Source: Nitrosomonas halophila (GTDB lineage: Bacteria; Pseudomonadota; Gammaproteobacteria; Burkholderiales; Nitrosomonadaceae). From it: a DNA stretch of 64,000 nucleotides. Below, piece after piece: positions 17,428 through 27,113 of this stretch; positions within the stretch are counted from its first letter, which is position 1; each line of letters opens with the position of its first letter. The stretch is taken from contig NZ_FNOY01000001.1 of NCBI RefSeq assembly GCF_900107165.1, forward strand, positions 52,981 to 116,980, written 5' to 3'. Under the pieces are notes generated by a model. That model searched no databases. It worked only from the letters and a program-made list of their open reading frames with translations, and was not told the DNA's origin. Position numbers and translations under genes: made by a program.

Positions 17428-18247
17428 AATTTCTTGGGCTGGGTCAGCTGCGATAGGTCGAGGCGCTGGCATGGCTGGACAGGATGCTGTCCTGCAAGCC
17501 AGTCATGCCATGTTAGGCTGTCGCCTTCTCCCGGGATAAGCGGCCGGTATGGTATATTTGATTTTTATATGATCATACGTCAGCCATTCCGTATAATCCA
17601 ATCTCTTGAATTTTCATACGCCAGACAGATTCTATTGCCCTGACGTTTCAATTGGACTTGCCGGCGTGTGTCATGTTCGCCTATTTCAATCTCAAAGCAC
17701 AAAATTTGTGTCAGCTACGGGCAACGGATTTTCCAGAATGGTGAGGCCAGCCCGATTCCGCTAGGTGGCTGTCCGAGAATAGCGATCGTAGCGAGGGCGA
17801 AGCTGACTGAGCGGGATTTTTAGATCATTTGAGGCGAATAGTTGTTCTATTCAACGAAAAGGATCGGAAAATCCAGCCTGGCAGGTTCGTCCGCAGTAGA
17901 TCAGTCTATTCTCGGACAGCCTCCTAGGTTGAATCGAATGCCGTGTGTGATGTCATATAGACTATGTCTCTGTACAATTTCAGCAGGGTGCATGCAACTT
18001 GAGATCATCCCGCATCGGTTTTTGAGAGTGTGTCAGCACACGCCCTGCGTCCGATGGTTCCTGCTGCATGTAGGGCGAATTGCATGCGCCACACTGACAC
18101 TGCAAAGAGTTCATGCGTATTAAACAACAAAGTGCTGGCAAATGAATCCGGTCGGAGTCTATGGCTATAACCCATGTCTGCCGGAACATGCGGGTGTTAT
18201 TCCACATCCGGGCCAGGCTTGCCTTAATTGATTGATCAGACTTTTCT
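17428..18247. other. Intergenic region with MITE copy 2
   Basis: About 820 bases between divergent genes. Apart from the element at 17761-17927, nothing coding is supported. Open frames crossing it do not resemble proteins. Confidence 0.5.
17761..17927. mobile_element. MITE-like inverted-repeat element, copy 2 (167 bp)
   Basis: Begins CTAGGTGGCTGTCCGAGAAT and ends ATTCTCGGACAGCC then TCCTAG. Its reverse complement matches copy 1 (6692-6861) along the full length with few mismatches and small length differences. No coding capacity. Confidence 0.82.
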
Positions 18248-20188
18248 ATGCCATTTATTACTCTTGAGAATGCCTGCTTAGCTTTTGGCCACCATGCCTT
18301 ACTCGATCATGTCGCGTTGCAGCTTGATTCCGGCGAGCGTGTGGGGCTGATCGGCCGCAATGGGAGCGGCAAGTCGAGTTTGTTGCGTGCCTTGGCCGGG
18401 GAAATCAAACTGGATGATGGCCAGCTATGGGTGGCGCCCGGCATGAATGTGGCTTATGTGCCGCAAGAACCGATATTGGATGAGACGCAAACGGTATTCG
18501 GGGAAGTTTCACGGGGGCTGGGTGCGCTGGCCCAGACATTGCTCGATTATCACGCGGTTTCACATGCCTTGGGCGAGGCGGATGCGGATACCGAGGCACT
18601 GTTGGCGCGCATGCAGAATCTGCAGGGTGTTCTGGAAGCACAGGAGGGTTGGCTCATTCATAACAGGGTACAAACGGCAATCAACCGGCTCGGCCTGGCC
18701 GAAGATGCGATCATCGGAACACTGTCGGGGGGCGCGCGCAAGCGGGTCGCGCTTGCACGCGCCATGGTCGTGTCGCCAGACATTTTATTGTTGGATGAGC
18801 CGACCAACCATTTGGATTTTTCCTCTATCGAATGGCTGGAGGAAATGCTGCGCGATTTTTCCGGCAGTGTCATTTTTATCACGCATGACCGGCGGTTTCT
18901 GGACAATGTGGCTACCCGCATTATCGAACTCGATCGAGGGGATCTGAAGAGCTTTCCCGGCAATTTTTCTGGCTATCAACAGAAAAAAGCTGAAATACTG
19001 GAAACTGAAGCAGTTCATAATAAGAAATTCGACAAGTTTTTAAACCAGGAAGAGGTCTGGATACGCAAAGGCGTTCAGGCCCGGCGCACCCGGAACGAAG
19101 GCCGGGTAAGAAGGCTGGAAGCACTGCGGAAAGCGCGTGCTACCCGGCGTGAGCGTGTTGGCGAAGTCAGTTTCAAGGTGGAAGTCGGTGAGCGTTCGGG
19201 GCAATTGGTGGCAGAACTGGCACATGTAGCCAAAAGTTTTAGTGGCAAACCGATTATCCGAGATTTTTCCTGCCGGATTGTGCGTGGAGACCGCATTGGA
19301 TTGCTGGGCCCAAACGGTGCCGGTAAATCCACCTTGCTCAAGCTTATTCTGGGAGAGCTTCGGCCGGATGCCGGCACCATTCGATTGGGAACCAAGCTAT
19401 CGGTTGCCTACTTTGATCAGATGCGCACGCAACTGGATGATGAGCTGACCTTGGTTGAAGCCATTAGCCAGGGCTCGGATTTCATCGAGATCGATGGGGA
19501 ACAGAAGCACGTTATCAGCTATCTGGGGGATTTTCTGTTTTCGCCTCAACGCGCCCGTTCACCTGTGAAGTCGCTTTCCGGTGGTGAACGCAACCGCTTG
19601 CTGCTGGCGCGATTATTTACTCGGCCGGCCAATGTGCTGGTCCTGGATGAGCCCACAAACGATTTGGATATTGAAACCCTCGAATTGCTGGAATCCTTGC
19701 TGCAGGACTACAGCGGCACATTATTTCTGGTCAGCCATGATCGGGCCTTCCTCGATAACGTCGTGACGCAAGTCATTGCATTTGAAGGGGAGGGGATCCT
19801 GAGCGAATATATCGGCGGTTATCAGGAGTGGTCACAGTGGAAATCTGCTGCGCAGTTGTCGGAAAAGCGTGAACGAAACGCAGTCAAACCAGCTGCCAAG
19901 CCGGTAAGCGACAGAAAAGGCGGGGCGAATGATGAGGTGAAACTAACTTATCTGGAAAAACGCGAACTCGAAGCTTTGCCGGAGAAAATCGATGTACTGG
20001 AGCGAGAGCAGACGCTGATCGGCCAGCGTTTGAGCGATCCCGCAATTTACCGTAATAACCCTGATGAGGTCAAGGTCTTGCAGGCGCGAGCAGCTGTCCT
20101 GGAAACGGAACTGTCAGCCCACTTCTCGCGCTGGGAGGCCCTGGAGAGCAAGCAATCGGCAGCCGAATCCACCTGCCATCAGACTTAA
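18248..20188 (+). CDS. uup: ABC-F ATPase Uup
   Basis: 646 residues with two ATP-binding cassettes in tandem and no membrane domain. Walker A: GRNGSGKSS (about 36) and GPNGAGKST (about 355). Signatures: LSGGARKRVALARA and LSGGERNRLLLARL. Walker B: LLLDEPTNHLDF and LVLDEPTNDLDI. A linker with charged helices joins them, and the C-terminal coiled coil (LTYLEKRELEALPEKIDVLE and on) is the Uup domain, which separates it from EttA and YheS. Uup acts on the ribosome and DNA-related stress phenotypes. Single gene here. Confidence 0.93.
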   Translation: MPFITLENACLAFGHHALLDHVALQLDSGERVGLIGRNGSGKSSLLRALAGEIKLDDGQLWVAPGMNVAYVPQEPILDETQTVFGEVSRGLGALAQTLLDYHAVSHALGEADADTEALLARMQNLQGVLEAQEGWLIHNRVQTAINRLGLAEDAIIGTLSGGARKRVALARAMVVSPDILLLDEPTNHLDFSSIEWLEEMLRDFSGSVIFITHDRRFLDNVATRIIELDRGDLKSFPGNFSGYQQKKAEILETEAVHNKKFDKFLNQEEVWIRKGVQARRTRNEGRVRRLEALRKARATRRERVGEVSFKVEVGERSGQLVAELAHVAKSFSGKPIIRDFSCRIVRGDRIGLLGPNGAGKSTLLKLILGELRPDAGTIRLGTKLSVAYFDQMRTQLDDELTLVEAISQGSDFIEIDGEQKHVISYLGDFLFSPQRARSPVKSLSGGERNRLLLARLFTRPANVLVLDEPTNDLDIETLELLESLLQDYSGTLFLVSHDRAFLDNVVTQVIAFEGEGILSEYIGGYQEWSQWKSAAQLSEKRERNAVKPAAKPVSDRKGGANDEVKLTYLEKRELEALPEKIDVLEREQTLIGQRLSDPAIYRNNPDEVKVLQARAAVLETELSAHFSRWEALESKQSAAESTCHQT

Positions 20189-20295
20189 TCAAGAATAATT
20201 TCCCTATACACAACAGGGAGATAGCCTGGTCATTCATTGACTAAACCAGATCCATCGTTTAAAGTTCCTGTTTTTTTGAGAGGAGGATGCACAAA

Positions 20296-20622
20296 GTGAA
20301 AAAGTCAGCAGCCGTTAAACTACTCGTTGCTTCTGGCATGATTCTGTCATTTTCAGGCATGGCACAAGCTGCTGAGGATACGGATTCAGTCAAAAGCAAA
20401 ATTGTTATGTGCCAAGGTTGCCATGGCATTGCAGACTACCGTACCGCATATCCGGTTGTTTACCATGTTCCCAAATTGGGTGGACAGCATGCAGCTTATT
20501 TGGTCAAAGCGTTGAAGGATTATCGATCTGGTGAGCGCAGCCATCCGACCATGGTTGGCATTGCAGGTACGCTTTCCGATGAGGATATCGATGCACTAGC
20601 CGCTTATTATGCGGGTAATTGA
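20296..20622 (+). CDS. Class I cytochrome c, single heme
   Basis: 108 residues from GTG 20296, chosen because AGGAGG sits nine bases before it; the upstream ATG at 20287 would touch that site. Signal peptide ends MAQA. The heme motif is CQGCH, and the distal Met lies in HPTMVGIAGTL. The length and the C-terminal helix (DEDIDALAAYYAG) resemble one half of a diheme cytochrome c4. It would carry electrons in the periplasm. It is followed 29 bases later by a close relative. Confidence 0.85.
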   Translation: MKKSAAVKLLVASGMILSFSGMAQAAEDTDSVKSKIVMCQGCHGIADYRTAYPVVYHVPKLGGQHAAYLVKALKDYRSGERSHPTMVGIAGTLSDEDIDALAAYYAGN

Positions 20623-20651
20623 TCTTTCTTCTTAATGCAAGGATTATGAAT

Positions 20652-20978
20652 ATGAGAAACTATGTAGTGGCTGCGGTAAGTGGATTGGCATTAATTTTAT
20701 CAGGGCAAGTGGTTGCAGCGGATGTGGAGGCAGGTAAAAGAAAGGCGCAGGAAGTCTGTGCATCCTGCCACGGACTGGATGGCAACAGCCCAGCCCCGAA
20801 TTTTCCTAAAATTGGTGGCCAGGCAAGAACCTATCTTGAGAAAGCATTGAATGACTACAAGAGTGGTGAGCGCAAAGATCCGATCATGGCAAGCATGGCC
20901 GCAAATCTGAGTAAGGAAGATATCGAGAATTTGGCTTTCTATTATTCCGGTCAATCAGGTTTGCATGTAAAAAGATAA
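20652..20978 (+). CDS. Class I cytochrome c, single heme
   Basis: 108 residues from ATG 20652 (MRNYVVAAV), which has AAGGA eight bases upstream; ATGs at 20619 and 20646 are less well placed. Signal peptide ends VVAA. Heme motif CASCH, distal Met in DPIMASMAANL, terminal helix EDIENLAFYYSG. It is similar to the cytochrome before it (shared KIGGQ/KLGGQ, YL-KAL-DYKSGER), so the two arose by duplication and together resemble the halves of cytochrome c4. A strong terminator follows. Confidence 0.86.
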   Translation: MRNYVVAAVSGLALILSGQVVAADVEAGKRKAQEVCASCHGLDGNSPAPNFPKIGGQARTYLEKALNDYKSGERKDPIMASMAANLSKEDIENLAFYYSGQSGLHVKR

Positions 20979-21029
20979 GCCAGGGTCTTGTCGGGCAGTA
21001 GGCTGTATTGATTACTGCGGTACCTGGAG

Positions 21030-21066
21030 CGGAATGTACTTGAATGGTGAGTACATTCCGTTTTTT
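21030..21066 (+). terminator. Rho-independent terminator after the cytochrome pair
   Basis: CGGAATGTAC and GTACATTCCG form a perfect 10-bp stem with an 11-base loop, followed by TTTTTT. It serves the cytochrome pair and may stop converging transcription from the minus strand. Confidence 0.9.
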
Positions 21067-21499
21067 ATTGATTAAACCATTTATCCATACAGTTCAGATA
21101 AAGCTGTGCATCCGGCGCCGTTTGGTGGCGCTGCGCTTGCCAGAGCATTTCTGCCAGGCATTCCATGGTGTGATGCATCGCTGTATGCTCATCACCTGTT
21201 TTTGCTCGGATTTGTTCGAATTTCTGGCGAATGCCAGCCGGTTGATCGATGGCAAGTTGTTCCTTGATGGCCACATGCATGATCATGTGTAGAAAAGGAT
21301 TGGTTTCTCCCATTTCGGGTAGAAAATCCTTGTCGAGATAGTGTTCCCTATCCTGGAGCATGGCATGGTATTCTGGATGCTGAAGAATCACTTCCAGTGC
21401 GATAGTCTCCATACCCGAAAGTGGTTCTCCTGCGCGGTATTTGCGCCAGGTATCGAAGAATAATTGCCGAGCCTGATCTCTGGAGGGATTGAACATCAT
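21065..21499 (-). CDS. DUF1841 family protein
   Basis: 144 residues. FNPSRDQARQLFFDTWRKYR at the start and HPEYHAMLQDREHYLDKDF, NPFLHMIMHVAIKEQLAIDQP and HHTMECLAEMLWQAQR further on are the conserved blocks of DUF1841. It is His-rich, soluble and of unknown function. Its ATG overlaps the nth stop codon by four bases, so it is the last gene of the aat-to-nth run. Confidence 0.85.
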   Translation of the reverse strand: MMFNPSRDQARQLFFDTWRKYRAGEPLSGMETIALEVILQHPEYHAMLQDREHYLDKDFLPEMGETNPFLHMIMHVAIKEQLAIDQPAGIRQKFEQIRAKTGDEHTAMHHTMECLAEMLWQAQRHQTAPDAQLYLNCMDKWFNQ

Positions 21500-22164
21500 G
21501 CCGCTGGAGGTGGAGGTGAATCAAAGTTTTGTGCCAAGTTTTTATCCTTAAACTCGCATAAATCAACAATCAGGCATAGATTGCAAGCAGGCTTCCTGGC
21601 CTTGCAAACATAACGCCCATGCAGGATCAGCCAGTGATGTGCATCGTGCCGGAATTCGCTCGGTACGAGTTTAGCTAGTTTTTGTTCAACGATCAGCACA
21701 TTTTTGCCTGGTGCAATACCGGTTCGATTGGCGACCCGGAAAATATGGGTGTCGACAGCAATGGTGGGTTCGCCGAAAGCGGTATTCAGGATGACATTGG
21801 CTGTTTTCCGGCCAACTCCTGGTAATTGCTCAAGTTCCGGACGGCTGCGGGGGACTTCGCCTTGGTGTTGCGTTATCAGCATCTGACAAGTGGCCAGTAT
21901 GTTTTTTGTTTTGGTTCGAAACAATCCAATTCGCTGAATGAACTGGCTGAGCCCGGCTTCCCCCAGGGCGAGGATTTTCTCGGGCGTATCCGCGACCGGA
22001 AACAGTTTGCGGGTGGCCAAATTGACGCTCTTGTCGGTCGCTTGTGCCGAGAGAATGACTGCTACCAGCAACTGAAAGGGTGTCGTGTATTCAAGTTCGG
22101 TGGTCGGGTGGAGGTTCGCGTTTCTGAAACGCGTGAAAATTTCATGGCGCTTGGCGGCGTTCAT
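21496..22164 (-). CDS. nth: Endonuclease III (DNA glycosylase/AP lyase)
   Basis: 222 residues. The helix-hairpin-helix LPGVGRKTANVIL holds the catalytic Lys, VDTHIFRV holds the catalytic Asp, and CKARKPACNLCLIVDLC is the C-x6-C-x2-C-x5-C iron-sulfur site. A short Pro/Ala tail follows. It removes oxidised pyrimidines in base excision repair. It lies downstream of an RnfB-like gene and is coupled to the DUF1841 gene; nth beside rnf-type genes is common. Confidence 0.95.
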   Translation of the reverse strand: MNAAKRHEIFTRFRNANLHPTTELEYTTPFQLLVAVILSAQATDKSVNLATRKLFPVADTPEKILALGEAGLSQFIQRIGLFRTKTKNILATCQMLITQHQGEVPRSRPELEQLPGVGRKTANVILNTAFGEPTIAVDTHIFRVANRTGIAPGKNVLIVEQKLAKLVPSEFRHDAHHWLILHGRYVCKARKPACNLCLIVDLCEFKDKNLAQNFDSPPPPAA

Positions 22165-22312
22165 GCTGATATCTCAGTGATATGGACAATGTGGCGCGAA
22201 ACGATAGCCGCTGTGAGTGAGGGGGGCATATGAACAAGAGCTGCTACCCCGCCGGTTGATCAAAAATAACATGCGCATGCGTTCAATGCCAGACTTTATA
22301 CTCTATCGAAAT

Positions 22313-22972
22313 CTATGCTTGAGGTTTTGCAAGGTGGCCGGGAAGCTTCGCGCGGGCGCGCTCCATGGCAGCCTGAATAATGGCTTGCTTGCTAGCTGGC
22401 ATGTCCTGGGCGGTTTGGGCAGTACTTGCCGTGACCCGCTTCTGTTGCAATTTGTTCGCGCGCGTTTGCTGGTCGCGAGCCAGCCGTTGTAATCGGAAAT
22501 GGTACCGCTCTCGCGCCCGATCTGCCAATTGTTGCTGAATTTCGGGTGTCGCAGGCTCTGCGACTTCTTGCATGCTGATACAATCCATCGGGCAGGGGGC
22601 AATGCAGCGTTCACAGCCGGTGCATGCCTCGGACAGGACGGTGTGCATTTGCTTGGCTGCGCCCACAATTGCGTCGACCGGGCAGGCGCGTAAACAAAAG
22701 GTGCAACCGATGCATTGCGACTCGTCTACCACGGCAACCGCTTTGGGTTTGGGATGGCCATAAGTGGTATCGAGTGGTTTGGGAGCAATATTTAAAATGG
22801 CTGCCAGCTTTTGTACGCCAGCGTTGTCACCTGGCGGGCATTGGTTGATATCGGCCCGGCCTTCGGCAATGGCTGTCGCGTAGGGCTTGCAGCCATCGAA
22901 CCCGCATTGCCCGCATTGGGTCTGCGGCAAGATCGCGTCTATCCGTTCGATGAGTGTGAATTTATCCAGCAT
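22313..22972 (-). CDS. RnfB/RsxB-like iron-sulfur protein without membrane anchor
   Basis: 219 residues from ATG 22972. The N-terminal Fe-S domain has [22 protein letters not shown] and the later Cys of NQCPPG; two ferredoxin clusters follow ([16 protein letters not shown] and [16 protein letters not shown]). The usual RnfB membrane helix is missing, and no other rnf genes lie nearby. It is a common stand-alone form in betaproteobacteria. A charged tail of about 70 residues rich in Arg and Gln follows. It starts four bases after pyrD; it probably passes electrons in an unknown redox step, perhaps SoxR reduction (inference). Confidence 0.83.
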   Translation of the reverse strand: MLDKFTLIERIDAILPQTQCGQCGFDGCKPYATAIAEGRADINQCPPGDNAGVQKLAAILNIAPKPLDTTYGHPKPKAVAVVDESQCIGCTFCLRACPVDAIVGAAKQMHTVLSEACTGCERCIAPCPMDCISMQEVAEPATPEIQQQLADRARERYHFRLQRLARDQQTRANKLQQKRVTASTAQTAQDMPASKQAIIQAAMERARAKLPGHLAKPQA

Positions 22973-22976
22973 AAAT

Positions 22977-23990
22977 CTAGTGGGCACAGAGTGCCGAGAC
23001 AGTATCCTGTACTAAGCCCGGTCCCTGGTATATGAGGCCGGTGTAGAGTTGAACGAGGCTTGCGCCAGCTTCCATTTTGGCTCTGGCGTCAAGCGGGGAC
23101 ATGATACCACCTACACCTATGATGGGAACGGCTTGTTGCAACAGGCTTGCAAGTGTATGCACCATTGCCGTGCTGCGTTGAGTCAATGGCGCGCCACTTA
23201 GGCCGCCACCTTCTCTGGCATGGGGGAGGTTGCCCAATCCTTCGCGTGATATCGTCGTATTGGTCGCGATCACTGCATCCAGTCGATATTTTAGCAACAG
23301 CGAGGCAATCACCTCAAGTTGGGAAGCATCCAGATCGGGTGCGATTTTGATTGCAAGTGGCGTATAGCGGCCATATTGATCGCTCAAGCGGGCTTGCTCG
23401 GTTTTTAAGGCGCTGAGCAAAGATTCGAGCTCGGTGCTGTTTTGCAACTGCCTAAGCTGTGAAGTGTTGGGTGAAGAAATATTGATGGTGACATAGCTTG
23501 CATGCATGTAAACCTTACGCAAACCAATCAGGTAATCCTCGGTTGCCTGTGCCAGGGGTGTATCAAAATTTTTCCCAATATTGATCCCCAAAATGCCACG
23601 ATAGTTTGATTGCAGAACATTTTGCACCAGTTTATCCACGCCTTCGTTATTGAATCCCATGCGGTTGATGATGGCTTGTGCGGGGGGAATGCGATATAGC
23701 CGTGGCTTGGGATTGCCCGGTTGGGGGCGAGGTGTGACTGTGCCAATTTCGATAAAACCAAATCCGAGTGATGCCAGGGCATCGAGGTAGGCGCCATTTT
23801 TGTCCAGGCCTGCAGCCAGCCCGACCGGATTGGGAAAATCAAGCCCCATGACGTGACTTGGCTTGCAGTCAAGGGAGCACTCGGGAAGTAATCCAAGCTT
23901 CCCGAAGAGCTTGAGGCTGTCGAGCGTAAGTGTGTGTGACGTTTCGGGATCGAGCGAAAACAAGAGCGGTCGGAATAGATTGTACAGCAT
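22977..23990 (-). CDS. pyrD: Dihydroorotate dehydrogenase, quinone-dependent (class 2)
   Basis: 337 residues from ATG 23990. The N-terminal helix [19 protein letters not shown] is the class 2 membrane-binding extension. Conserved FMN blocks: [49 protein letters not shown] with the catalytic Ser, [14 protein letters not shown] and [13 protein letters not shown]. It oxidises dihydroorotate in pyrimidine synthesis and reduces ubiquinone. The frame is open further upstream but that part lies in bpt. It is part of the aat-bpt-pyrD run. Confidence 0.96.
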   Translation of the reverse strand: MLYNLFRPLLFSLDPETSHTLTLDSLKLFGKLGLLPECSLDCKPSHVMGLDFPNPVGLAAGLDKNGAYLDALASLGFGFIEIGTVTPRPQPGNPKPRLYRIPPAQAIINRMGFNNEGVDKLVQNVLQSNYRGILGINIGKNFDTPLAQATEDYLIGLRKVYMHASYVTINISSPNTSQLRQLQNSTELESLLSALKTEQARLSDQYGRYTPLAIKIAPDLDASQLEVIASLLLKYRLDAVIATNTTISREGLGNLPHAREGGGLSGAPLTQRSTAMVHTLASLLQQAVPIIGVGGIMSPLDARAKMEAGASLVQLYTGLIYQGPGLVQDTVSALCAH

Positions 23991-24000
23991 GGGTTGGTTT

Positions 24001-24705
24001 TTAATAGGAGTGAGCCGCATCCATGGATTGCCATTGGCCATCCAGCAAGCATTGCAAGGGTTGAAAATTGGCTTTATAACGCATTTTTCGATTTTCCGCG
24101 ATCCAGTAACCCAGGTAAAGATAGGGCAAATTCTGGATCTGGCAATGGGCCATTTGCCACAGGATGCTGTATGTGCCGTAGCTTGATCCGATGACATCCG
24201 GGTCGAAAAAGGTATAGACCGAGGAAAGTCCATCCGGTAATTGGTCGACAATACTGACCATGCGCAATTGTTCGCCCTGGTGGAAAGTGATCAATCGCGA
24301 GTCGACATTGCTTGTCAGCAGAAAGTCGCTGTACTGTTGATGGTCGTCATGATCCATGCTGCCGCCTGCATGTCGCCGTTTCTGGTAGCGCTGATACAGC
24401 GCAAGATGTTCGGGATCAAAATGCAGCGCATGCTGGACAGCCTGCAAATGCCGATGTTGTTTCCAAATGCGGCGTTGTGTCCGGTTAGGTTTGAACTGAT
24501 CGACCACAACTCTTACGGGTATACAGGCGTGGCATTGGTCGCAATCCGGACGGTAAATAAAGCTGCCGCTGCGGCGATAACCCTGCTTGATCAGTTGCGC
24601 ATAAATCCTGCTATCCAAAGTATCGCTTACCATTGCAATTCGCGAGCGGGCAAGCCGGTCCGGTAGATAGCTGCATGGATAATGCCTGGTTACATAAAAG
24701 TCCAT
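24001..24705 (-). CDS. bpt: Aspartate/glutamate leucyltransferase
   Basis: 234 residues. The N-terminal ATE domain has [11 protein letters not shown] and [14 protein letters not shown] (the Cys cluster), and the C-terminal domain has [13 protein letters not shown] and the PYLYLGYWI block of the Bpt group. The enzyme puts Leu on N-terminal Asp or Glu to mark proteins for ClpS-ClpAP. It lies next to aat, which handles Lys and Arg, so the window holds both N-end rule transferases. Confidence 0.92.
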   Translation of the reverse strand: MDFYVTRHYPCSYLPDRLARSRIAMVSDTLDSRIYAQLIKQGYRRSGSFIYRPDCDQCHACIPVRVVVDQFKPNRTQRRIWKQHRHLQAVQHALHFDPEHLALYQRYQKRRHAGGSMDHDDHQQYSDFLLTSNVDSRLITFHQGEQLRMVSIVDQLPDGLSSVYTFFDPDVIGSSYGTYSILWQMAHCQIQNLPYLYLGYWIAENRKMRYKANFQPLQCLLDGQWQSMDAAHSY

Positions 24706-24735
24706 CAGCTGGTATAGGAAATTATCCTGGAATCT

Positions 24736-25437
24736 TCAGTTTTCCAAATAAGTATAATCGAAATGCCACCGTCCATTTCGGCCAGGTTCGCGGATGAGCT
24801 CTTTCAGTCGTTGCACGAAACAGGATCTGGGAATTTCCCGCGCGCCCATCGAAGCGAGATGGGCTGTTTTCATCTGACAATCGATCAAGCCAAAGTTCCA
24901 GTTCTCTAGTTGTTTGACTAAATGCACCAAGGCAATTTTGGAGGCATCGGTGATCCGGGAGAACATCGATTCACCAAAAAACATTTGGCCAATCGCCACG
25001 CCATACAAGCCGCCTGCCAGTTCCCCATTGATCCAGGTTTCAACCGAATGTGCAATCCCTTGGCGATGCAGCTCGCTGTAAGCAGCAATCATCTCGTGGT
25101 GTATCCAGGTTCCGTCCTGCTTCCTGCGCGGCGCGGCACAGGCCCGTATCACACTGGAGAATGCGTGATCGGTTCGGATCTCGTAACGTTTCTTTTTCAA
25201 TGTCTGGCGAAGGGAGCGGCTAACTTTCAGCTCATTGGGAAACAATACCATACGTGGGTCAGGGCTCCACCAAAGTATCGGTTCGCCATCGTTGAACCAG
25301 GGAAAAATGCCCCGGCGATAAGCAGAGAGCAGGCGTTCAGGTGACAAATCTCCCCCGGCTGCCAATAGGCCATTGGGTTTGACCAGGGCGTGCTCCAAGG
25401 GCGGGAAAGGGGTGTCAGACGAGAGTATGTGAATCAT
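24736..25437 (-). CDS. aat: Leucyl/phenylalanyl-tRNA-protein transferase
   Basis: 233 residues from ATG 25437; a TTG two codons earlier is possible. Conserved blocks: [88 protein letters not shown] and the closing [21 protein letters not shown]. It moves Leu or Phe from tRNA to N-terminal Lys or Arg in the N-end rule pathway. First gene of the minus-strand run through bpt and pyrD. Confidence 0.95.
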   Translation of the reverse strand: MIHILSSDTPFPPLEHALVKPNGLLAAGGDLSPERLLSAYRRGIFPWFNDGEPILWWSPDPRMVLFPNELKVSRSLRQTLKKKRYEIRTDHAFSSVIRACAAPRRKQDGTWIHHEMIAAYSELHRQGIAHSVETWINGELAGGLYGVAIGQMFFGESMFSRITDASKIALVHLVKQLENWNFGLIDCQMKTAHLASMGAREIPRSCFVQRLKELIREPGRNGRWHFDYTYLEN

Positions 25438-25482
25438 TGCCAACTTATGGTTTACAGATGGGTGTTAGAAAATGCAGTTATC

Positions 25483-25496
25483 TTGACATAGATCAA
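25483..25496 (+). promoter_or_regulatory. Crp/Fnr-family site in a class II promoter
   Basis: TTGACATAGATCAA fits the FNR-type TTGAT-N4-ATCAA with one mismatch. TATTAT at 25519-25524 is a -10 candidate; the site centre then falls near -41.5, the class II activator position. FNR or an NNR/DNR-type nitric oxide regulator could bind. Confidence 0.65.
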
Positions 25497-25573
25497 AGGG
25501 TAGGGCCCGGTATTTCTCTATTATGCGTACTCGTATCAGCCAATATAACTAAAAGATCAATAAGGAGAATCAA

Positions 25574-26431
25574 GTGAAGCAGTTTTTTCCCAGAAAGCGA
25601 TCAACTTCCGGATTTATGATCGGTGCGTTCGGAATCATGGCAGCGATGGCTTCGCCACAGGTTCTTGCTCAGGATGCAGCAACGCGATTATTGGAAGAGC
25701 AAGTCAGAACGCTGGAACAGCAGCTGCAGTCTATCCGGGGTGAACTGGATAGGGTGAAGACTGATACAGCCAAAGATGCCCGGAAAGTCAGAGAATTGGA
25801 GCAATCGGCCGTTTCCTTTGGTAATGTGGAACGTAAAAGCAAGCATATGGTGTTTTTCCGGGGTGGTTTTGCGCATAACGACAACAAGCGCAATGGCGTT
25901 TCGATTCAAAGTGCGGTGGCGCCGGTCGGTGCACAGGATCGTGCTGGAAAGGATGCCTGGTATGTCGGCGCCGGTTTTGATTTCAATCTGACGGATGATG
26001 TCTGGGGAATGATGTCCGGCACCAGTGTATTCGCCGAACTCATGTTTGAATACAAACAGTTCAGCAATAGTGTACTCGGCAATGCGCTGGCCAACGAACC
26101 GACTCAGTTGGCCGGGGGAGCACTCAATCCACGCAAGGTGACTGTCAGTCAATTCACATTGACGGCTGCCCCCAAAATCAAATTCATGGAAGGAAGTAAA
26201 TTCAGACCCTGGGTAATTCCGGCTGGTCTGGCGCTGCATGTCATCAGCCCTCCTTCGGAATCCATTACGGTCTTGCAGCCTGGCGTCATGTTTGGGGTGG
26301 GTGCTGATTACAATGTCTGGAAGGAAATTTTTATCGGTGCGGATGCCCGTTATCAGCTGGCTGGCGGCAAGCTCGATGGCGTCAACGTGAGTGGGCTGAC
26401 GGTCGGTGGATATGTCGGTATTGGATTCTAG
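25574..26431 (+). CDS. Outer-membrane beta-barrel protein with N-terminal coiled coil
   Basis: 285 residues. Signal peptide ends QVLAQ (about 1-33). Residues 35-75 are a coiled coil (RLLEEQVRTLEQQLQSIRGE and on), a periplasmic segment as in some porins. From about residue 90 amphipathic strands alternate (MVFFRGGFAHND, AWYVGAGFDFNLTDD, SVFAELMFEYKQF, FTLTAAPKIKF and others), ending VGGYVGIGF with the C-terminal Phe used for barrel assembly. The substrate is unknown. GGAG lies before the ATG. An FNR-like promoter upstream suggests control by oxygen or NO, and a terminator follows. Confidence 0.78.
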   Translation: MKQFFPRKRSTSGFMIGAFGIMAAMASPQVLAQDAATRLLEEQVRTLEQQLQSIRGELDRVKTDTAKDARKVRELEQSAVSFGNVERKSKHMVFFRGGFAHNDNKRNGVSIQSAVAPVGAQDRAGKDAWYVGAGFDFNLTDDVWGMMSGTSVFAELMFEYKQFSNSVLGNALANEPTQLAGGALNPRKVTVSQFTLTAAPKIKFMEGSKFRPWVIPAGLALHVISPPSESITVLQPGVMFGVGADYNVWKEIFIGADARYQLAGGKLDGVNVSGLTVGGYVGIGF

Positions 26432-26589
26432 CATATCGGACACCTATTCTAAATGGAATAGATAAGAATGTTTTTTCATGGTAGTTGTTGCTCGTGATAT
26501 CGATCTCTCCGTAAATGAGCAACATTTCTCTCCTCTAGTTTCGAGCAAGGTCAGGACAAACGAAAGATAGATTTTGTGACGAAGCCTTT

Positions 26590-26623
26590 ACACCCCGCAT
26601 AAGTATTTGTGGGGTGTTTTTTT
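26590..26623 (+). terminator. Rho-independent terminator after the barrel gene
   Basis: ACACCCC and GGGGTGT form a 7-bp stem around a 14-base loop, followed by a run of T. It lies about 160 bases after the stop codon. Confidence 0.8.
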
Positions 26624-27061
26624 ATGTACGCACGGCATGGGTGCGCGCTTTGTCCGAAAAGCATCTGGATGGCCGCGGCCCGTTGAGCCTCGCCAAGACG
26701 GCGGTTGAAATTGCGGATGGCCATTGTTTTCTGCCGTCTTTGCGAGCGCAGCGAAGCAATCCAGTGCAACGTCAGACTTGATGCCGAGTCGCTTGCCAAG
26801 CTGTTTACGGTTTGGAAAAAATATTCGTATCCACATACATCATGCTACGGCACGATCACTCAAATTCAGAATTTCCAAACAGTTTCTGAGAATGGGTGAA
26901 GAAATATGTTGGTTCGGTCCGGTACGGCGATAGCAAAGCGGGTGGTGAAAGATTCTCGCTGCTGACGGAGAGGCATTATGATCAACGTCTACTCCAGTAA
27001 GCTTTGCCCACCCCGCCTGCCATGACCTCAATACCCTGAATCACCAGGAATGCGCGCACAA

Positions 27062-27096
27062 AAAAAGCCTACCAAGTATCCCCTGGTAGGCTTTTT
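27062..27096 (-). terminator. Terminator after hppA, usable in both directions
   Basis: AAAAAGCCTACCA and TGGTAGGCTTTTT form a 13-bp stem with a 9-base loop. A and T runs flank the GC core, so it can stop transcripts from either side; hppA ends 18 bases away. Confidence 0.9.
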
Positions 27097-27113
27097 GCGG
27101 GGTAGCGCGCTGA

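Larger units (their letters stand above)
26432..27113. other. Non-coding region between the barrel gene and hppA
   Basis: Holds two terminators (26590-26623 and 27062-27096). Around 26740-26765 the words TTTGCGAGCGCAGCGAAGCA resemble a short dispersed intergenic repeat common in proteobacteria. No gene is supported; short frames here are unlike proteins. Confidence 0.5.

Noticed and set aside
17842..18123. 93-codon plus-strand frame
   Set aside because: It begins inside MITE copy 2 and does not look like a protein.
26690..26900. Frames over the dispersed repeat after the barrel gene
   Set aside because: All are short, overlap in several frames and cover the dispersed intergenic word; no protein family seen.
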